Source: Halichondria panicea (taxonomy: Eukaryota > Porifera > Demospongiae > Suberitida > Halichondriidae). Taken from it: DNA of 64,000 nt. Where the stretch lies: NCBI RefSeq assembly GCF_963675165.1, contig NC_087383.1:2882979-2946978 (forward strand). Reading direction: 5' to 3'. How positions within the stretch are numbered: position 1 is the first letter of the stretch; every line of letters begins with the position of its first letter. The translations under genes were made by a program, and so were the position numbers. Positions 35,431-47,330 of the stretch are shown one piece after another. Under the pieces are notes generated by a model, which was not told where the DNA came from, ran no database searches, and saw only the letters and a program-made list of their open reading frames with translations.

Positions 35431-35875
35431 CCCTCTGTGGGGGGTACAGTGAGAGTCATAATTATTATTATGATTCAGTTCCGGGAATAAATGTCATAGA
35501 AAGTCACTAATTGACTCACATTTTTTCCAGTCGAGGTAAATGGAACACAGCTATAGGTTACGTCTCTGTGGGACATGTGAAATTGTGTATCAGGTTTTAA
35601 GCAACTAATAAGGATTATCATCTATTAATCTTGTTGAGCGCACAGTCCATTCTACCCCCCACCCACACACACCTGGTCAGTAGACAGCTGATTGCCTATC
35701 CACAACATCGAAGGATTTTATCGCGGCTATGTACTTCATTGTACAGCTGCAAGGGGAGTGACGTGTGATACAGTGTGATTCAATGAAAGTCAGTACAACA
35801 CAGTTAGTGTATGTTTACCAAAGAGGTACATGAGATTGTTCTGACAAATCATTCTTGTACTCTCTAATACACTAA

Positions 35876-36055
35876 CAGGGTTTCATCTAGGATAACAAGT
35901 TGGGGGGGGGGGGGGGAGATTTGGGAGTGCGTAAGCGCAAGTGTTTGGCTATGCCCACTTAAAAAAAGTTGATTTAATACTAATGTGATGATGTCATTAT
36001 TCTACAAGATTTGGGGGGGGGGGGAAGAACCACCCCCCCTACTAGATGAAACCCT
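35876..36055. mobile_element. Small TIR element, CAGGGTTTCATCTAG family
   Basis: This is the duplicate of 3707-3875, with the same ends and the same ACTAA flanks. It differs mainly in the lengths of its G-runs (up to about 17 G near 35903), so length slippage has happened since the block was duplicated. Confidence 0.8.
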
Positions 36056-36242
36056 GACTAACTGATACAGTATCAAAGATGCAACCTTTTACATGGCAAA
36101 ATTAAAAACGGCCATTGTCAAAGTAATGTAGACGCAATCGGCATCATGTATAAATTGTGTATTTGGCCTAAGCCATATTCAGTACATACTATATAGCAGG
36201 TCATTTTCGTAGGTTATAACATTCAAAACAAACAACGTCTAC

Positions 36243-36427
36243 ACACAGTAAGTGCAGTAGTAGTAGATCTAAGAGGTAGTCTAATGCTCAAGAATGATGG
36301 AACATCTTATATACATATAGTAGTCATCTGCAGAATTGTGTAGAGGAGATGTTTCACCATCTTTGAGCATTAGTTTACCTCTTAGATCTACTACTACTGC
36401 ACTGCACTATACTGCACTTACTGTGTA
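36243..36427. repeat. Imperfect inverted repeat, second copy
   Basis: This is the duplicate of 4071-4246, with the same arms and central complementary TAATGCTCAA motifs. The partial copy that follows has lost about 10 bp near 36490. Confidence 0.6.
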
Positions 36428-36691
36428 TATAGCTAGTAGGTATCTTCAAGACCAGCTAGCTCACTGACAGTTGACAAACTAATGCTCAATGGAACATCTC
36501 TACACAATTCTACTACTACTGCATGCACTTACTGTGTATATAGTAGGTATCTTCAAGACCAGCTAGCTCACTGATAGTTGACAAACACTCTCTGGGACAA
36601 AAACCATTGTGTAGCTCTTACTTCAATATTTTACAAACTTCCTTTATTTAGAATAATAGCGCATGCATTGCAGAATGCAGAGGCTGCAAAA

Positions 36692-38171
36692 TATGGTGGG
36701 CCGTTTGTTTCAAAATTCAAATGTTACATTTTCATTCAAATCACAATACATTCATTCCAAGATGTGCAATTTTCATTCAAGAGCATTCAAGATTATTCAT
36801 TCAAGATTCAAGATTTTGATGGATGCATAAACATGCATAATTTCAGATGACTTTAGCCACACTTTGTGGTTTTATTGCATGGTGTAGTTGTTTTAATTAA
36901 CAGGAAATGGGGTTCACAATAATCAACTCCCTCCCTCAGTAGTGGTAAGGTGATTCCCAAACCAGAAACATGACATTGATTGACGAAAATTAACAAGAGG
37001 TCAGGGGTTCGTTGCCGACCTTCGAGTTTTGAGCATTAAGCAAAGGACATCTTATAAATGTTGTGTTTTAATGACTGTATATGCATGCATGGCATGCATA
37101 TCTTGAATAATTATTGTCGACTTGAATGCATTAAAATCTTGAATGACAATTGCATGGTCTTGAATGGTCAGTGGATCTTTGGATCAATTTAAATTTATTT
37201 TGGGCAGAATTTCAAATCGATAGAAATTTATGTATTTTTTGATTTTGAATATTTTGAAACTGCAAGAGTACATGCAAATGAGTGCATTCTATTTTCAATT
37301 CTTGAGGAAGAACTGGTTCTGAGTTTCGTGCAGAAAAAAGCAGTTTCATATTTTGCACCCACAGGGGTTAGCTTATAATGACCTTTGTACTCTAAGAAGC
37401 TTGCACTTTATAGTCTGTTATAAAATCAGTATTATGTGCACCTAGCTTGTATGCGTACAGGTTATGTTAACAGTTGTATCCCACCCTGATTGACAATGAC
37501 AATTACACCCCCTGTCTGTATAGGTGTTCCAAGTACCATGGCCAATAGATGAGTGTTCCCAGCATACAGACGGTACTATACATATAATCATACAGTTGTT
37601 CGATTGCACACACACACACACAATAATATCATAATTTAATTGATCCTTCAACATTGAAATGTTTAATAATATTAATTATGTACAGTTAAGGAAGTACATT
37701 ATTATATTATACATAGCAGAGTCGTGCAGTTGGCTAGCCTCGAGGAAGTGATTGGGATATCAAGGCTAGCAGTTGGCAAGGTTATATTCTGGCTATATTT
37801 AGCATTGCATTGGAGCATGGCTTCTCAAGAGTACAAAGGTCATTTTAAGCAAACCCTGTGGATGCTATAAGCGCTAGTGATGGTCAAAAATTGAAAATGC
37901 TTTTTCTGCACGAAACTCAGGACCAATTCTTCCTCAAGAAATTAAAAGTAGAATGCACTCATTTGCATGTACTCTTGCAGTTTCAAAATATTCAAAATCA
38001 AAAAATATATAAATTTCTATCGATTTGAAATTCTGCCCAAAACAAATTTAAATTGATCCAAAGATCCACTGACCTTGAATGAATACTGTATATGCATCTT
38101 GAATGAATGTATTGTAATCTGAATGAAAATATAACATTAATTTTGAATTTTGAAACAAACGGCCCACCATA
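36692..38171. mobile_element. 1.5 kb foldback element, second copy
   Basis: This is the duplicate of 4520-5990 with the same TATGGTGGGCCGTTTG ends and the same internal insert in the left arm. It therefore travelled with the segmental duplication rather than by a separate insertion. Confidence 0.8.
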
Positions 38172-38356
38172 CACCATAGCAAAAACACATTGATTTTACA
38201 ATGTAAAAGGGTGGGCCAGCTCAGCACAATTCAAATAGCAATCAAAATTCCAGGCTCTTATATCATTCAATGACAATTTAGATGAAAAGTAGCGAAGTAC
38301 ATAGTATGTTAGAACATTAGGTCGTTAATTAATCAATTGCAACGTGTCAATAGTAC

Positions 38357-41119
38357 CATAGAGATAGTAAAGGGAAGGGATTGGAAACACAGGGATTTCA
38401 CGTGGCCCATGCGTGTCGCACCAGAAATTGACAGGAAGTTAATTTAATGGGAGGAGATTGGGGGAAAAGCTGCTTATTATAGATGCTGATCAACTACTTA
38501 GCTACTGTACATGTAGTTGCTCTGGTTGCTGCTGTACATCTGAATGACTGACATTTTTCTCTTTGCAAATACTTGAGTAGAGATTACACATTCTCAACAA
38601 ACCTTGAAAATAACAAGGCATGCATTTACAAAGAAATTAAATCTAGGAACTCGATAATTATTTATACTTTATGGTACTAGTACTAGGCACTGTTCATTAT
38701 AATAGACTGCCTCATAACATTATGACTTTCACACAATCACACAATTTTGATGTTTACATAAAAATGTTTACAAACACAAAACATAATTTTTATGAGCCTG
38801 ACGCCCTTTTAGGCAATGGTGTATTCTCGTCATCGGTCACTGTTTAGCTCTTGCAAAAGAATTTACTAATCATAATACATAACAGTGGGGTTATCATGTG
38901 TCCCTCCCCTCTGCCGTTGGCATAAAAGGGTCTTGGCAGATTTTCTGATTTTCTGAGTACCCCTGGGAAAAAATGTATGGGTAAGTTTGAATTAGTATAT
39001 TTCCAAAACGATAAACGTTAGCAAGGAAAATCTTTTCTTACTGCACATCGGGATCATTAAGCAACATGTAGAACTAAACAATAGTGATGTACAATTTATT
39101 GTTAACCAGTAGCTCCCCCGCAAAACAAGTTACTTTTGAATCCTTGTTTTCACACTTAAAAGTAAATATTCAACATTAAACAGCATAATGCTCAACTTGG
39201 CTATGCCTACTGCATATTTCAATGCTCCCTCTACACTCTGATCACTCTCAAGCAACCATGACTACTTCCTAGCTCAAGATATCCCCCCACAAAGTTTCTT
39301 ACTTACCAATTCTTAGCTAAATACATGTAAAACAGTGTAACATGGAGCTCTGATGATCAAATAAATGAGGTAAATGATGTAAACCATACATTTACTATGG
39401 ATAATGTACATACAGGATAGCTCTGCCAGTGCTTACTGCAGTTTTCTTCACTTTCTTCTCTTTTGTCTTTGCATCTGGCTCGCAATCAATCGCAATCAAT
39501 ACTTGCGGAATGCAACACGCATGGTGTCAGAATTCTCTAGGGCAATACATTGGCCACCTGAGATGTTTCCAATCCCTCCCCTCTACCATAGATGTAGGAG
39601 AGAGGGATTGGAAACGGAAGTAGATTTCAATGTACTTCACATATGACCTCGATAAACATCCGCGCCTCGCTGAGGGCTAATCTATTCCCCAGGAACTTCG
39701 CGGGTAACTGAGATTATTGCAAATCTAGGATTTTATGAGTTGTCACTAGTATTCTGTCAAGTTTTCCAGTATCCAATGCAACTGTGCTTTATATAGATAG
39801 TGAATAACCATTATTCAAGCTCTATTTACCGTTGCAACTATCTTCTTCATTGAATTTAGGTAAGTTTAATCTTGTATTGTACACATTTATCCCTTTTTCT
39901 CTGAAATGATTAATGTTTAGGTCGTATACTTCAATATGCTTGTTGGTAAATCATGTGGTATCACCCCAAGCCAAAGAAAATTAGTCATACATCAGCTGGT
40001 AAAATTTAGTGCTAGAAAAAAGTTGAATTAAAGAGCACCACTAAAGATCCCTTTTTTGGGAATACGCTAAGTGTTACAGAAATTTTAATTTTAGGCATAC
40101 ATTCCCTTATGATTGGTGATCACCCCAAAAGCATTAGTTTTGGATCAGGTGGATGTATAGCTTTTGTGTGCATGAATGTGTAGTCACCTATTTTTACCTC
40201 ATAATTGTTATTGGCCCGGTAGTTAGATTGTGGTGAAGGGCCTGTAGGCCCGAGATATTTAACTACTACAAATGCTGTTTCATCTATATTTTATATAGCA
40301 ATACCTCGCAAGCCAAAACTTACTGAGTACACTGAAGAAAAGAAGACAGAAGAATACCCCTCCTCTCTACACCCTACACGTCACCGCCCTCGTAAATGTT
40401 ATCGGCTGTTCCGGCTATATATACACCCTTGTATACCTCACCAGCTTCTCTCCATCTAAGACTGTCTGATTAGAGTGCTAAACTAATCATAATTATAGCT
40501 GTAATAATCATTTTTATCGTGTAAGTTTTTGTTAATGTTGTTCGGTTTGATCCCACTCGTTTTACACTTAGAAAGCAACTGGCAGTGCTGTGGAGTGTTT
40601 TGCTGTCTCCAAGTGTATGTAATTATACTTAATGAATTGGAAATTGAAATGTACGCTCACCAGCCTAGTATATATAGAAACTTCGTACAATTGATTCATC
40701 ACAATTATTAAGAAAGTTACATGGTGTATTATGTATCTTGTCGTATGAATGATCATGGTTATTGCCTCAAACTAGTGGATCGACTTCTTGATGGTTTTTT
40801 TTTCAGTTGGCAAAAGAGCCTCTGACAGTCACAAATACATTCACAATTTCAGGGAACTAAGCATCCTCTGATGATTTTGTATCTACTGTGAAACAAGTAT
40901 CCAATACCATTAGCTCTGCACATTCTCCTTACTATTACCATGTACCAATGCACTGTTGATTGTACATGTGTCTCTTTCCCTATTCTTTCACCGCTTATGC
41001 AATGAGTTTTCCTCATTTGAGGCAAGAAAAGAAGACAAGAAAGCGAGGCGCGGATGTTTTCCGAGGCCCGCTTCCGTTTCCAATCCCTCTCTCCTACATC
41101 TATGCCTCTACTATCTATG
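38357..41119. mobile_element. TIR element 1 (CATAG ends), host of a nested element
   Basis: It starts CATAGAGATAGTAAAGG and ends CTACTATCTATG. A GGGATTGGAAAC motif and its complement lie near the ends. A 7-bp direct repeat ATAGTAC flanks it (38350-38356 and 41120-41126). The paralogous site at about 6170 has a single ATAGTAC and no element, so this is a true insertion into an empty site. Without the nested element it is about 1.24 kb. Only short ORFs occur, none like a transposase, so it is non-autonomous. A 7-bp duplication is uncommon; the superfamily is not assigned. Confidence 0.85.
39587..41104. mobile_element. TIR element 2, nested in the end of element 1
   Basis: The ends are CATAGATGTAGGAGAGAGGG and its complement, followed inward by ATTGGAAACGGAAG and CATCCGCGCCTCGCT in inverted copies. 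A 7-bp direct repeat CCTCTAC flanks it (39580-39586 and 41105-41111); these bases belong to the right terminal repeat of element 1. The two elements share the CATAG start and the GGGATTGGAAAC motif, so they belong to one family. It is 1518 bp with no recognised gene. Confidence 0.85.
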
Positions 41120-41229
41120 ATAGTACATGCAGATGATATAAATAATTAAAGAATGCTCACATGCAATTGTCAATGAATACATGCAATTTGCTAATGGCAA
41201 TCCAATTTAACCCTCTGAGGATTTTAAAA

Positions 41230-42850
41230 GTTCATGAGGAAGATGAGCAGATTAACATTCACTTTGGCCCTTCCAAACATCTTCATGATTGCCAGGCCCT
41301 CGTATTGCAGCTGAAGGAGGTCCTGTGTGGGGAGAAGAGAGGGCAGTGAAACACTTCAACGGGTGTATAAGACAAAGAATGCATGTATTTGTAAGACAAA
41401 TGAATACATGTACTTACATACACCGTACAAGCATACCAACACTATACCTGACACAAGGCAGTAAACTTCTTGAACACTTTACGTACCTACCATCTACCTG
41501 TACACACACCCTCACCTGGAGGACCAGCTCCACCTTCTCTATCTGCCTGACATGATCTCAAACACAACATTTCTGAACCTGAACCTGGACGAGTAAGAAA
41601 TAATGTTCACATAATTATAGCATAACGTTGCACATAAGATCAAAGCCGTAGCAAGCGGTCAGGCTGGTCAGGTTTTGGTCTAACCACTTTTTGCAGCTGG
41701 GTAGGTAATAGCGTAAATATTGTAAGTGATAATGCGCATGCTGTTTTGGTGAGGAAAAGTGACGACCTTTTTCTTAGGTAAAAAATTCACCACTGTATGC
41801 AAAAGTTCCAATAGTAGAAAAACAGTTGACCTTTAATTGCAAGTTGGCCTGACCACTTTAAAGTTGCTTGCTACGCCCCTGCATGAAGACTGGGGCATAA
41901 AAATAAGTTAATAGCCTCACACTGGAGGAATTGTTAAAGTCTAGATTAGTAGTAGAGTCTGAGCTTCAGTCAAACAGTGGACAAAGTACGTACCAGAGCA
42001 ATTAATGGCACATGTGATGATTATCATGTTGTTTAATAGAAGTATGCTAGTATAACGGCTACTCTCACTCAAGTATACGGAGACTCACAGAGTGGGTGGA
42101 GCATATCTCCATGGACGCTGATGTATAGATGATTGGTTTGGTTACGTCAGAGTACTCGTCGATACCCAGCTTTCTGTCCGGGGGGTCCACTGTCGATGCT
42201 CGCAGGAAGAACTCTCTGTGGGGGGTACAATGAGTGTATGTATATTCATACCCTCTGCATGGCAACGAAAATAGCTAATTTGAAATTTAGATCATACAAT
42301 ACTTTAGTAGAAGGTAGAAACACACATGGCATCATCACATGACCATCATTTGTACATACACACTTTCAACTATTTGACCACAACTTCAGTTCTGGTAATC
42401 ACATTTCTTACCAAAACTTCTTGAAGGCTTCCGAGTGTACGGGTTCATTACTGACAGGGCAGCACTCTCAGCCTCAAACTGTGCAAAGGAACAGGAAAAA
42501 CACGATAAACTCTTAAACCAACAGATAACCGGATAATAATTATGGAAAGTTACTAATTCTCGCAAAGGGTCAAATTTTTTTGCTGATTTGGCTTTTTTTA
42601 CCAAAAATGATTATGGTTAAATTGACAGTCTAGTCCAGTAATGTACATAGATGCATAATGTAGGCCATAATCTGTACAGGTATACTGTACCACTTTTATC
42701 ACCTGTTGTTTGTAGCACTCAAATATCTACCCCATCGGCACACTGCTCTGCTCCAACTCCTCACAGCGATCCAGTGCCTTCTTGAGCTCTTCCTCCATCA
42801 CAAGTCTCTCTTGCACAGCAGACTGGGTAATAGATTGCATGGTGGTCATG
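41230..42850 (-). pseudogene. Coiled-coil gene exon fragments, copy F5
   Basis: This is the counterpart of F2. In gene order it has: exon MTTMQSITQ...ERLVMEEELKKALDR (about 42847-42720), exon FEAESAALSVMNPYTRKPS (about 42480-42410), exon with VDPPDRKLGIDEYSDVTKP (about 42210-42090), exon near 41575-41513 with TGA in the QIEKVELVLQ frame, and exon from about 41322 with MKMFGRAKVNVN. The FEAES exon is the best preserved of its copies. The gene family is not known. Confidence 0.5.
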
Positions 42851-42859
42851 TACACACAC

Positions 42860-43510
42860 ACAGGTATACAGATACAACCATCACAGCATCTTGGTAGTGG
42901 TACAGTAGTTATATAATTGCAGGTACATGTATTAATGAAAGCACCGCGGGTGCTGATGCCTCGGTGGAGGTGCAAAGCTACATACATAAACACACATTAT
43001 CATGATGAATATTTTTGCATTTTTGCTGCATGCAAACTCAAATTGCATGGTGGTCGATCATGTACACACACACACACACAGGTAATACAACCACCATGTG
43101 GTAGTGGTACAGCTGTTTGCTCACTGCATTACCACAAAACAACAAATACCATACAATGTTGCTATGCAAACAACATGTGGTCCTAAGCAATGATGGCTTC
43201 TAGCACTTGTATGTTAAATGGGTACTTTTTGAGGGTTACAAAAATGGCTAATCTGCGAGACCCTCAAAAATTACCCGCTATAAGGTGGCATCAATATTAT
43301 AGTCAATGCTCTCACAATCTACTCTTGGTGGTATATATGGAAACTCACATACAAATTATGGTGAGGATCTGAAATGGAGAATGGGCGGGGACTAGCTTGC
43401 ATATACCAGCAGATATGATATACATGTAGCTACTAACCGTCCACTGAATGTATGGAAAGCAGTCTGAAGGCTGAAAAACTGTTAGTACGAAGTACTGCAA
43501 AGGACATCAA
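42860..43510. other. No gene seen; duplicate of 7880-8400
   Basis: The sequence repeats the intergenic stretch before array 1, including the GAGGGTTACAAAAATGG segment. The last 150 bp before the array are different from the first block, so the left array edge was remodelled. Confidence 0.5.
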
Positions 43511-44927
43511 ACAGTGCACGTACATAGTGGGACCATAAGCAGTGCGTGTACATAGTGGGACCATAAGCAGTGCGTCTACATAGTGGGACCATAGGCAGTG
43601 CATGTACATAGTGGGACCATAGGCAGTGCGTGTACATAGTGAGACCATAAGCAGTGCGTGTACATAGTGGGACCATAGGCAGTGCGTGTACATAGTGGGA
43701 CCATAGGCAGTGCGTGTACATAGTGGGACCATAGGCAGTGTGTGTACATAGTGGGACCATAGGCAGTGCGTGTACATAGTGGGACCATAGGCAGTGCGTG
43801 TACATAGTGGGACCATAGGCAGTGCGTGTACATAGTGAGACCATAGGCAGCGCGTGTACACAGTGGGACCATAGGCAGCGCATGTACATAGTGGGACCAT
43901 AGGCAGCGCGTGTACATAGTGGGGCCATAGGCAGTGCATGTACATAGTGGGACCATAAGCAGTGCATGTACATAGTGGGACCATAAGCAGTGCATGTACA
44001 TAGTGGGACCATTGTGCATGTACATAGTGGGACCATAGGCAGTGCATGTACATAGTGGGACCATAGGCAGTGCATGTACATAGTGGGACCATAGGCAGCG
44101 CGTGTACATAGTGGGGCCATAGGCAGTGCATGTACATAGTGGGACCATAAGCAGTGCATGTACATAGTGGGACCATAGGCAGTGCATGTACATAGTGGGA
44201 CCATTGTGCATGTACATAGTGGGACCATAGGCAGTGCATGTACATAGTGGGACCATAGGCAGTGCATGTACATAGTGGGACCATAGGCAGTGCATGTACA
44301 TAGTGGGACCATAGGCAGTGCATGTACATAGTGGGACCATAGGCAGTGCATGTACATAGTGGGACCATAGGCAGTGCATGTACATAGTGGGACCATAGGC
44401 AGTGCATGTACATAGTGGGACCATAGGCAGTGCATGTACATAGTGGGACCATAGGCAGTGCATGTACATAGTGGGACAATAGGCAGTGCATGTACATAGT
44501 GGGACCATAGGCAGTGCATGTACATAGTGGGGCCATAGGCAGTGCATGTACATAGTGGGACCATAGGCAGTGCATGTACATAGTGGGACCATAGGCAGTG
44601 CATGTACATAGTGGGACCATAGGCAGTGCATGTACATAGTGGGACCATAGGCAGTGCATGTACATAGTGGGACAATAGGCAGTGCATGTACATAGTGGGA
44701 CCATAGGCAGTGCATGTACATAGTGGGGCCATAGGCAGTGCATGTACATAGTGGGACCATAGGCAGTGCATGTACATAGTGGGGCCATAGGCAGTGCATG
44801 TACATAGTGGGGACCATAGGCAGTGCGTGTACATAGTGGGACCATAGGCAGTGCATGTACATAGTGGGACCATAGGCAGTGCGTGTACATAGTGGGACCA
44901 TAGGCAGTGCATGTACATAGTGGGACC
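43511..44927. repeat. 28-bp satellite array 4 (about 50 units)
   Basis: This array is at the same place in the second block as array 1 but about three times longer. Short units with a GGGACCATTGTGCATG junction lie near 44011 and 44203, and GGGACAATAG variants near 44474 and 44671, both about 190-200 bp apart, indicating a higher-order repeat. GCGTGTAC-type units cluster in the first third. Confidence 0.95.
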
Positions 44928-45519
44928 TTTACAGGTCAAATTGTTGTAAATATTACAACAACAAAGGAGCATGCTATTAACTTGTCAATATTGATCAATG
45001 TTGATATTGGATTGTGTGGTAGATTGTGAGAGCTTTGAAGTACTAGTTTTGCTGAGCTGCTTGACACTTGAAACTGGATTGGCTCTGGAAGCACTGTTGA
45101 CTTTGTACTCTTTTTTTATTCTCCTATTCAGCCATTGTCTGTTGGCTACTGCTTCCATCTACACCACCTTTAAAGATGCTAAGTTTAATATTACTTTCTC
45201 CAGACACTACTCATCTTCCTACTGTATCCCTTTACCCGTCAAATTGAAGGTTTAGACCAGCTACAGCTTTTAAAGGCCGCACATACTTCCATCGAGGCAA
45301 GCAGCAAGGCATAATCGACTGGTTAGTGTGTGTGTGTGGATGTGCACAACCATTGTCCCACGCCCATCTTCTAAGCTAGTCTGGCCACGCCCTCCCCAAA
45401 GAAGTCTTCATTGGGGGGCGGCGATCAAATCAAGCTAAGGTGGGTTGGGCTGACCACAAATTCAAATTCAAACTAAAGTGATGACCCTTTTCCCGATTGA
45501 ACGATTGACCGGTAAAGGG
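44926..45519. mobile_element. Second copy of the array-splitting TIR element
   Basis: It matches 9164-9807 with several internal deletions. The left end has lost the ATAAC bases at the junction (GGGACCTTTACAGG), while the right end GACCGGTAAAGGG and the following ATAAGCAATG are intact. Confidence 0.7.
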
Positions 45520-45609
45520 ATAAGCAATGCATGTACATAGTGGGACCATAGGCAGTGCACGTACATAGTGGGACCATAAGCAGTGCATGTACATAGTGGG
45601 GCAATAGGC
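45520..45609. repeat. 28-bp satellite array 5 (3 units)
   Basis: This is the counterpart of array 2, with only three units against about twelve there, and identical flanks (AAGCAATGCATG at the left, CTCTGTACACACAC at the right). Confidence 0.9.
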
Positions 45610-45802
45610 TCTGTACACACACTAGAGGTCAATTTGAGTACCTTTTCTACTTTGCTTAAAAAAATGTTTTTTCAGGTGAGTTGAAGGTGTACAATGCAGT
45701 AAGGAACTAGACTGAATAGTTTTAAGCACAAAACCTCCGAATTGCACCTTAGACAATCATTCCGTCAAATTTTTCCGGTGGCTGCCCCCCGAACCGGGTT
45801 CT

Positions 45803-45928
45803 CAAATGAGGAGCAATTGAACGAGGGAGGCAAACAGTTGCCCTGGGAACGTCGTCTCTAGCACTGATGCGTGACAGGTGTCAGCCACCGCCCTCAAACA
45901 CTTGACCAGGGAGGTAGTCAACGTGGGG
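45803..45928 (-). pseudogene. EFR3: EFR3-like fragment (partial exon 9)
   Basis: The exon start after the GCAG acceptor encodes TTSLVKCLRAVADTCHASVL and keeps the SLVQLLLI segment that is lost at 24.4 and 47.2 kb. It breaks off at about 45800, where it joins sequence that follows array 2 in the first block. The join deletes the equivalent of about 10.3-11.8 kb. Confidence 0.65.
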
Positions 45929-46039
45929 CTGCATAATAAAGGAGAGAATACAATTATGGAAGCATAAACACTTAGTAATGCATGTAGTCTATTGTGCATG
46001 GTCACATAATTATAAGCAGATCATCCTCTATAATATTCC

Positions 46040-46520
46040 CCACTTGGGGTCTGTATCATAGCAACTGGCTGGGGTTTAACTACCATAAACCCAAGCCCTG
46101 GAGCACATTCCTCATAAACTCCCTTGCCTTGAGGGCGCACTGATTTTATACTAGATCTACACAGCCAAAAAGAAGCTAGACACTTGTTGACAAAGGCAGG
46201 ACAGATGGGTGGGGCTCACTGCTTGGACATTGACAAGTTAGTGTGTAGAGCTAGAAGCTTAGCACTGGCTAAAAGCTATACGCACAACCTTTTTGCCTCA
46301 ATAGTTTTTGAGACTGTTAGCTAGTTGTATCCAAGGTAAGGTAGCTTAGGTAACAAGTACTTTTCATTCAAGTGGGTATATAACACTTACTGTCCACTAC
46401 ATTCGAATTTATGGCAAACGTAAACCATCCTTGGCCTCGGAGCTTCACCCTCGTCCTCGGAGGTTTACTGCCATAAATTCTGATGTACGGACAATAAGTA
46501 TAACATAATATCATAGTCTA
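46040..46520. repeat. Insert with an inverted repeat, no gene
   Basis: This part interrupts the EFR3 intron compared with 12.04 kb. TTACTGTCCACTACATTCGA at about 46389 pairs imperfectly with ATTCTGATGTACGGACAATA near 46476-46495, with an AATTTATGGCA...TGCCATAAATT pair inside. It is probably a small hairpin element within a longer insert. Confidence 0.5.
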
Positions 46521-46669
46521 CTCAAAGGTTACTGCTATAAACAGGATTCACGAAGGCACCAGAATCAGAGAACACGTACATGTACAAACAGTGTTTATGA
46601 CAGGAAACTAAACACATACATGTACACAAATAGCTAAATGAAGCAAAAGCTGTATAATATCATTCTCAC

Positions 46670-47330
46670 CTGTTTTGAGTGTCCTGAGGTGCCAGAGGAT
46701 GTACAGACAGTCCAGTGGTGGCTCCGCTATCAAGACCCCCTGAGGCCACGGGTACATAAGAGTTGATGAGCCCCAGTATATCTGGCTTATGATAGTCGGG
46801 AAGGACTCCTGCAAACTCCCCCACAGTGATAGTGATGGATTGCTGAAAGGTCAGAGAGGACGTGAGGTCGGAGGGGCCTTCTGAAACAGTTTCTATGGAG
46901 ATACGGAGGTGGCGGACCAGTGTACGGAATATATCCAGTACAGACGGAGTTAACGGTGCAGTACTCTATAAATATACGTGTACATGTAGCTGTAAGCACT
47001 GTACACCATAATTATACACAACCACACTATCATTGATTGTGTACACGGTGAAAATTAAGACAAAGCTCAAAATATGCACACACATGTACTTACATGTATA
47101 ACTGACAAGTATGCCTCAAATGCACATTGAACATACCAAGGTACACACACACACACACCACGTACGTGTTGAGGGGAATCTTATCTTTGTTGGCATGGTG
47201 ATCAACAAGACAATGCCAGAGTAGGGCGATATCCAGCTGTTGCCCTGGGAACGCCGTCTCTAGCACTGATGCGTGACAGGTGTCAGCCACCGCCCTCAAA
47301 CACTTGACCAGGGAGGTAGTCAACATGGGG
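46670..47330 (-). pseudogene. EFR3: EFR3-like fragment (exons 8 and 9)
   Basis: 46947-46670 is exon 8. It includes an 18-bp stretch (PSVLDIFRTLVRHLRISIE) that is missing from the main copy; animal EFR3 has these residues. Its 5' acceptor is lost, because at about 46948 the sequence changes to the intron that follows exon 10 in the 24.1 kb copy. 47330-47166 is exon 9 with the 48-bp in-frame loss. In a normal gene exon 9 follows exon 8 at lower coordinates. Here it lies upstream, so two partial copies have been joined. Confidence 0.7.

Noticed and set aside
39404-39646. Short ORF in the nested transposons as a transposase
   Set aside because: About 80 residues with no catalytic motif, and it crosses the junction of the two elements.
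43433-44972. Three long minus-strand ORFs in array 4
   Set aside because: Same reason: the unit lacks stops in every minus-strand frame, so open length is automatic.
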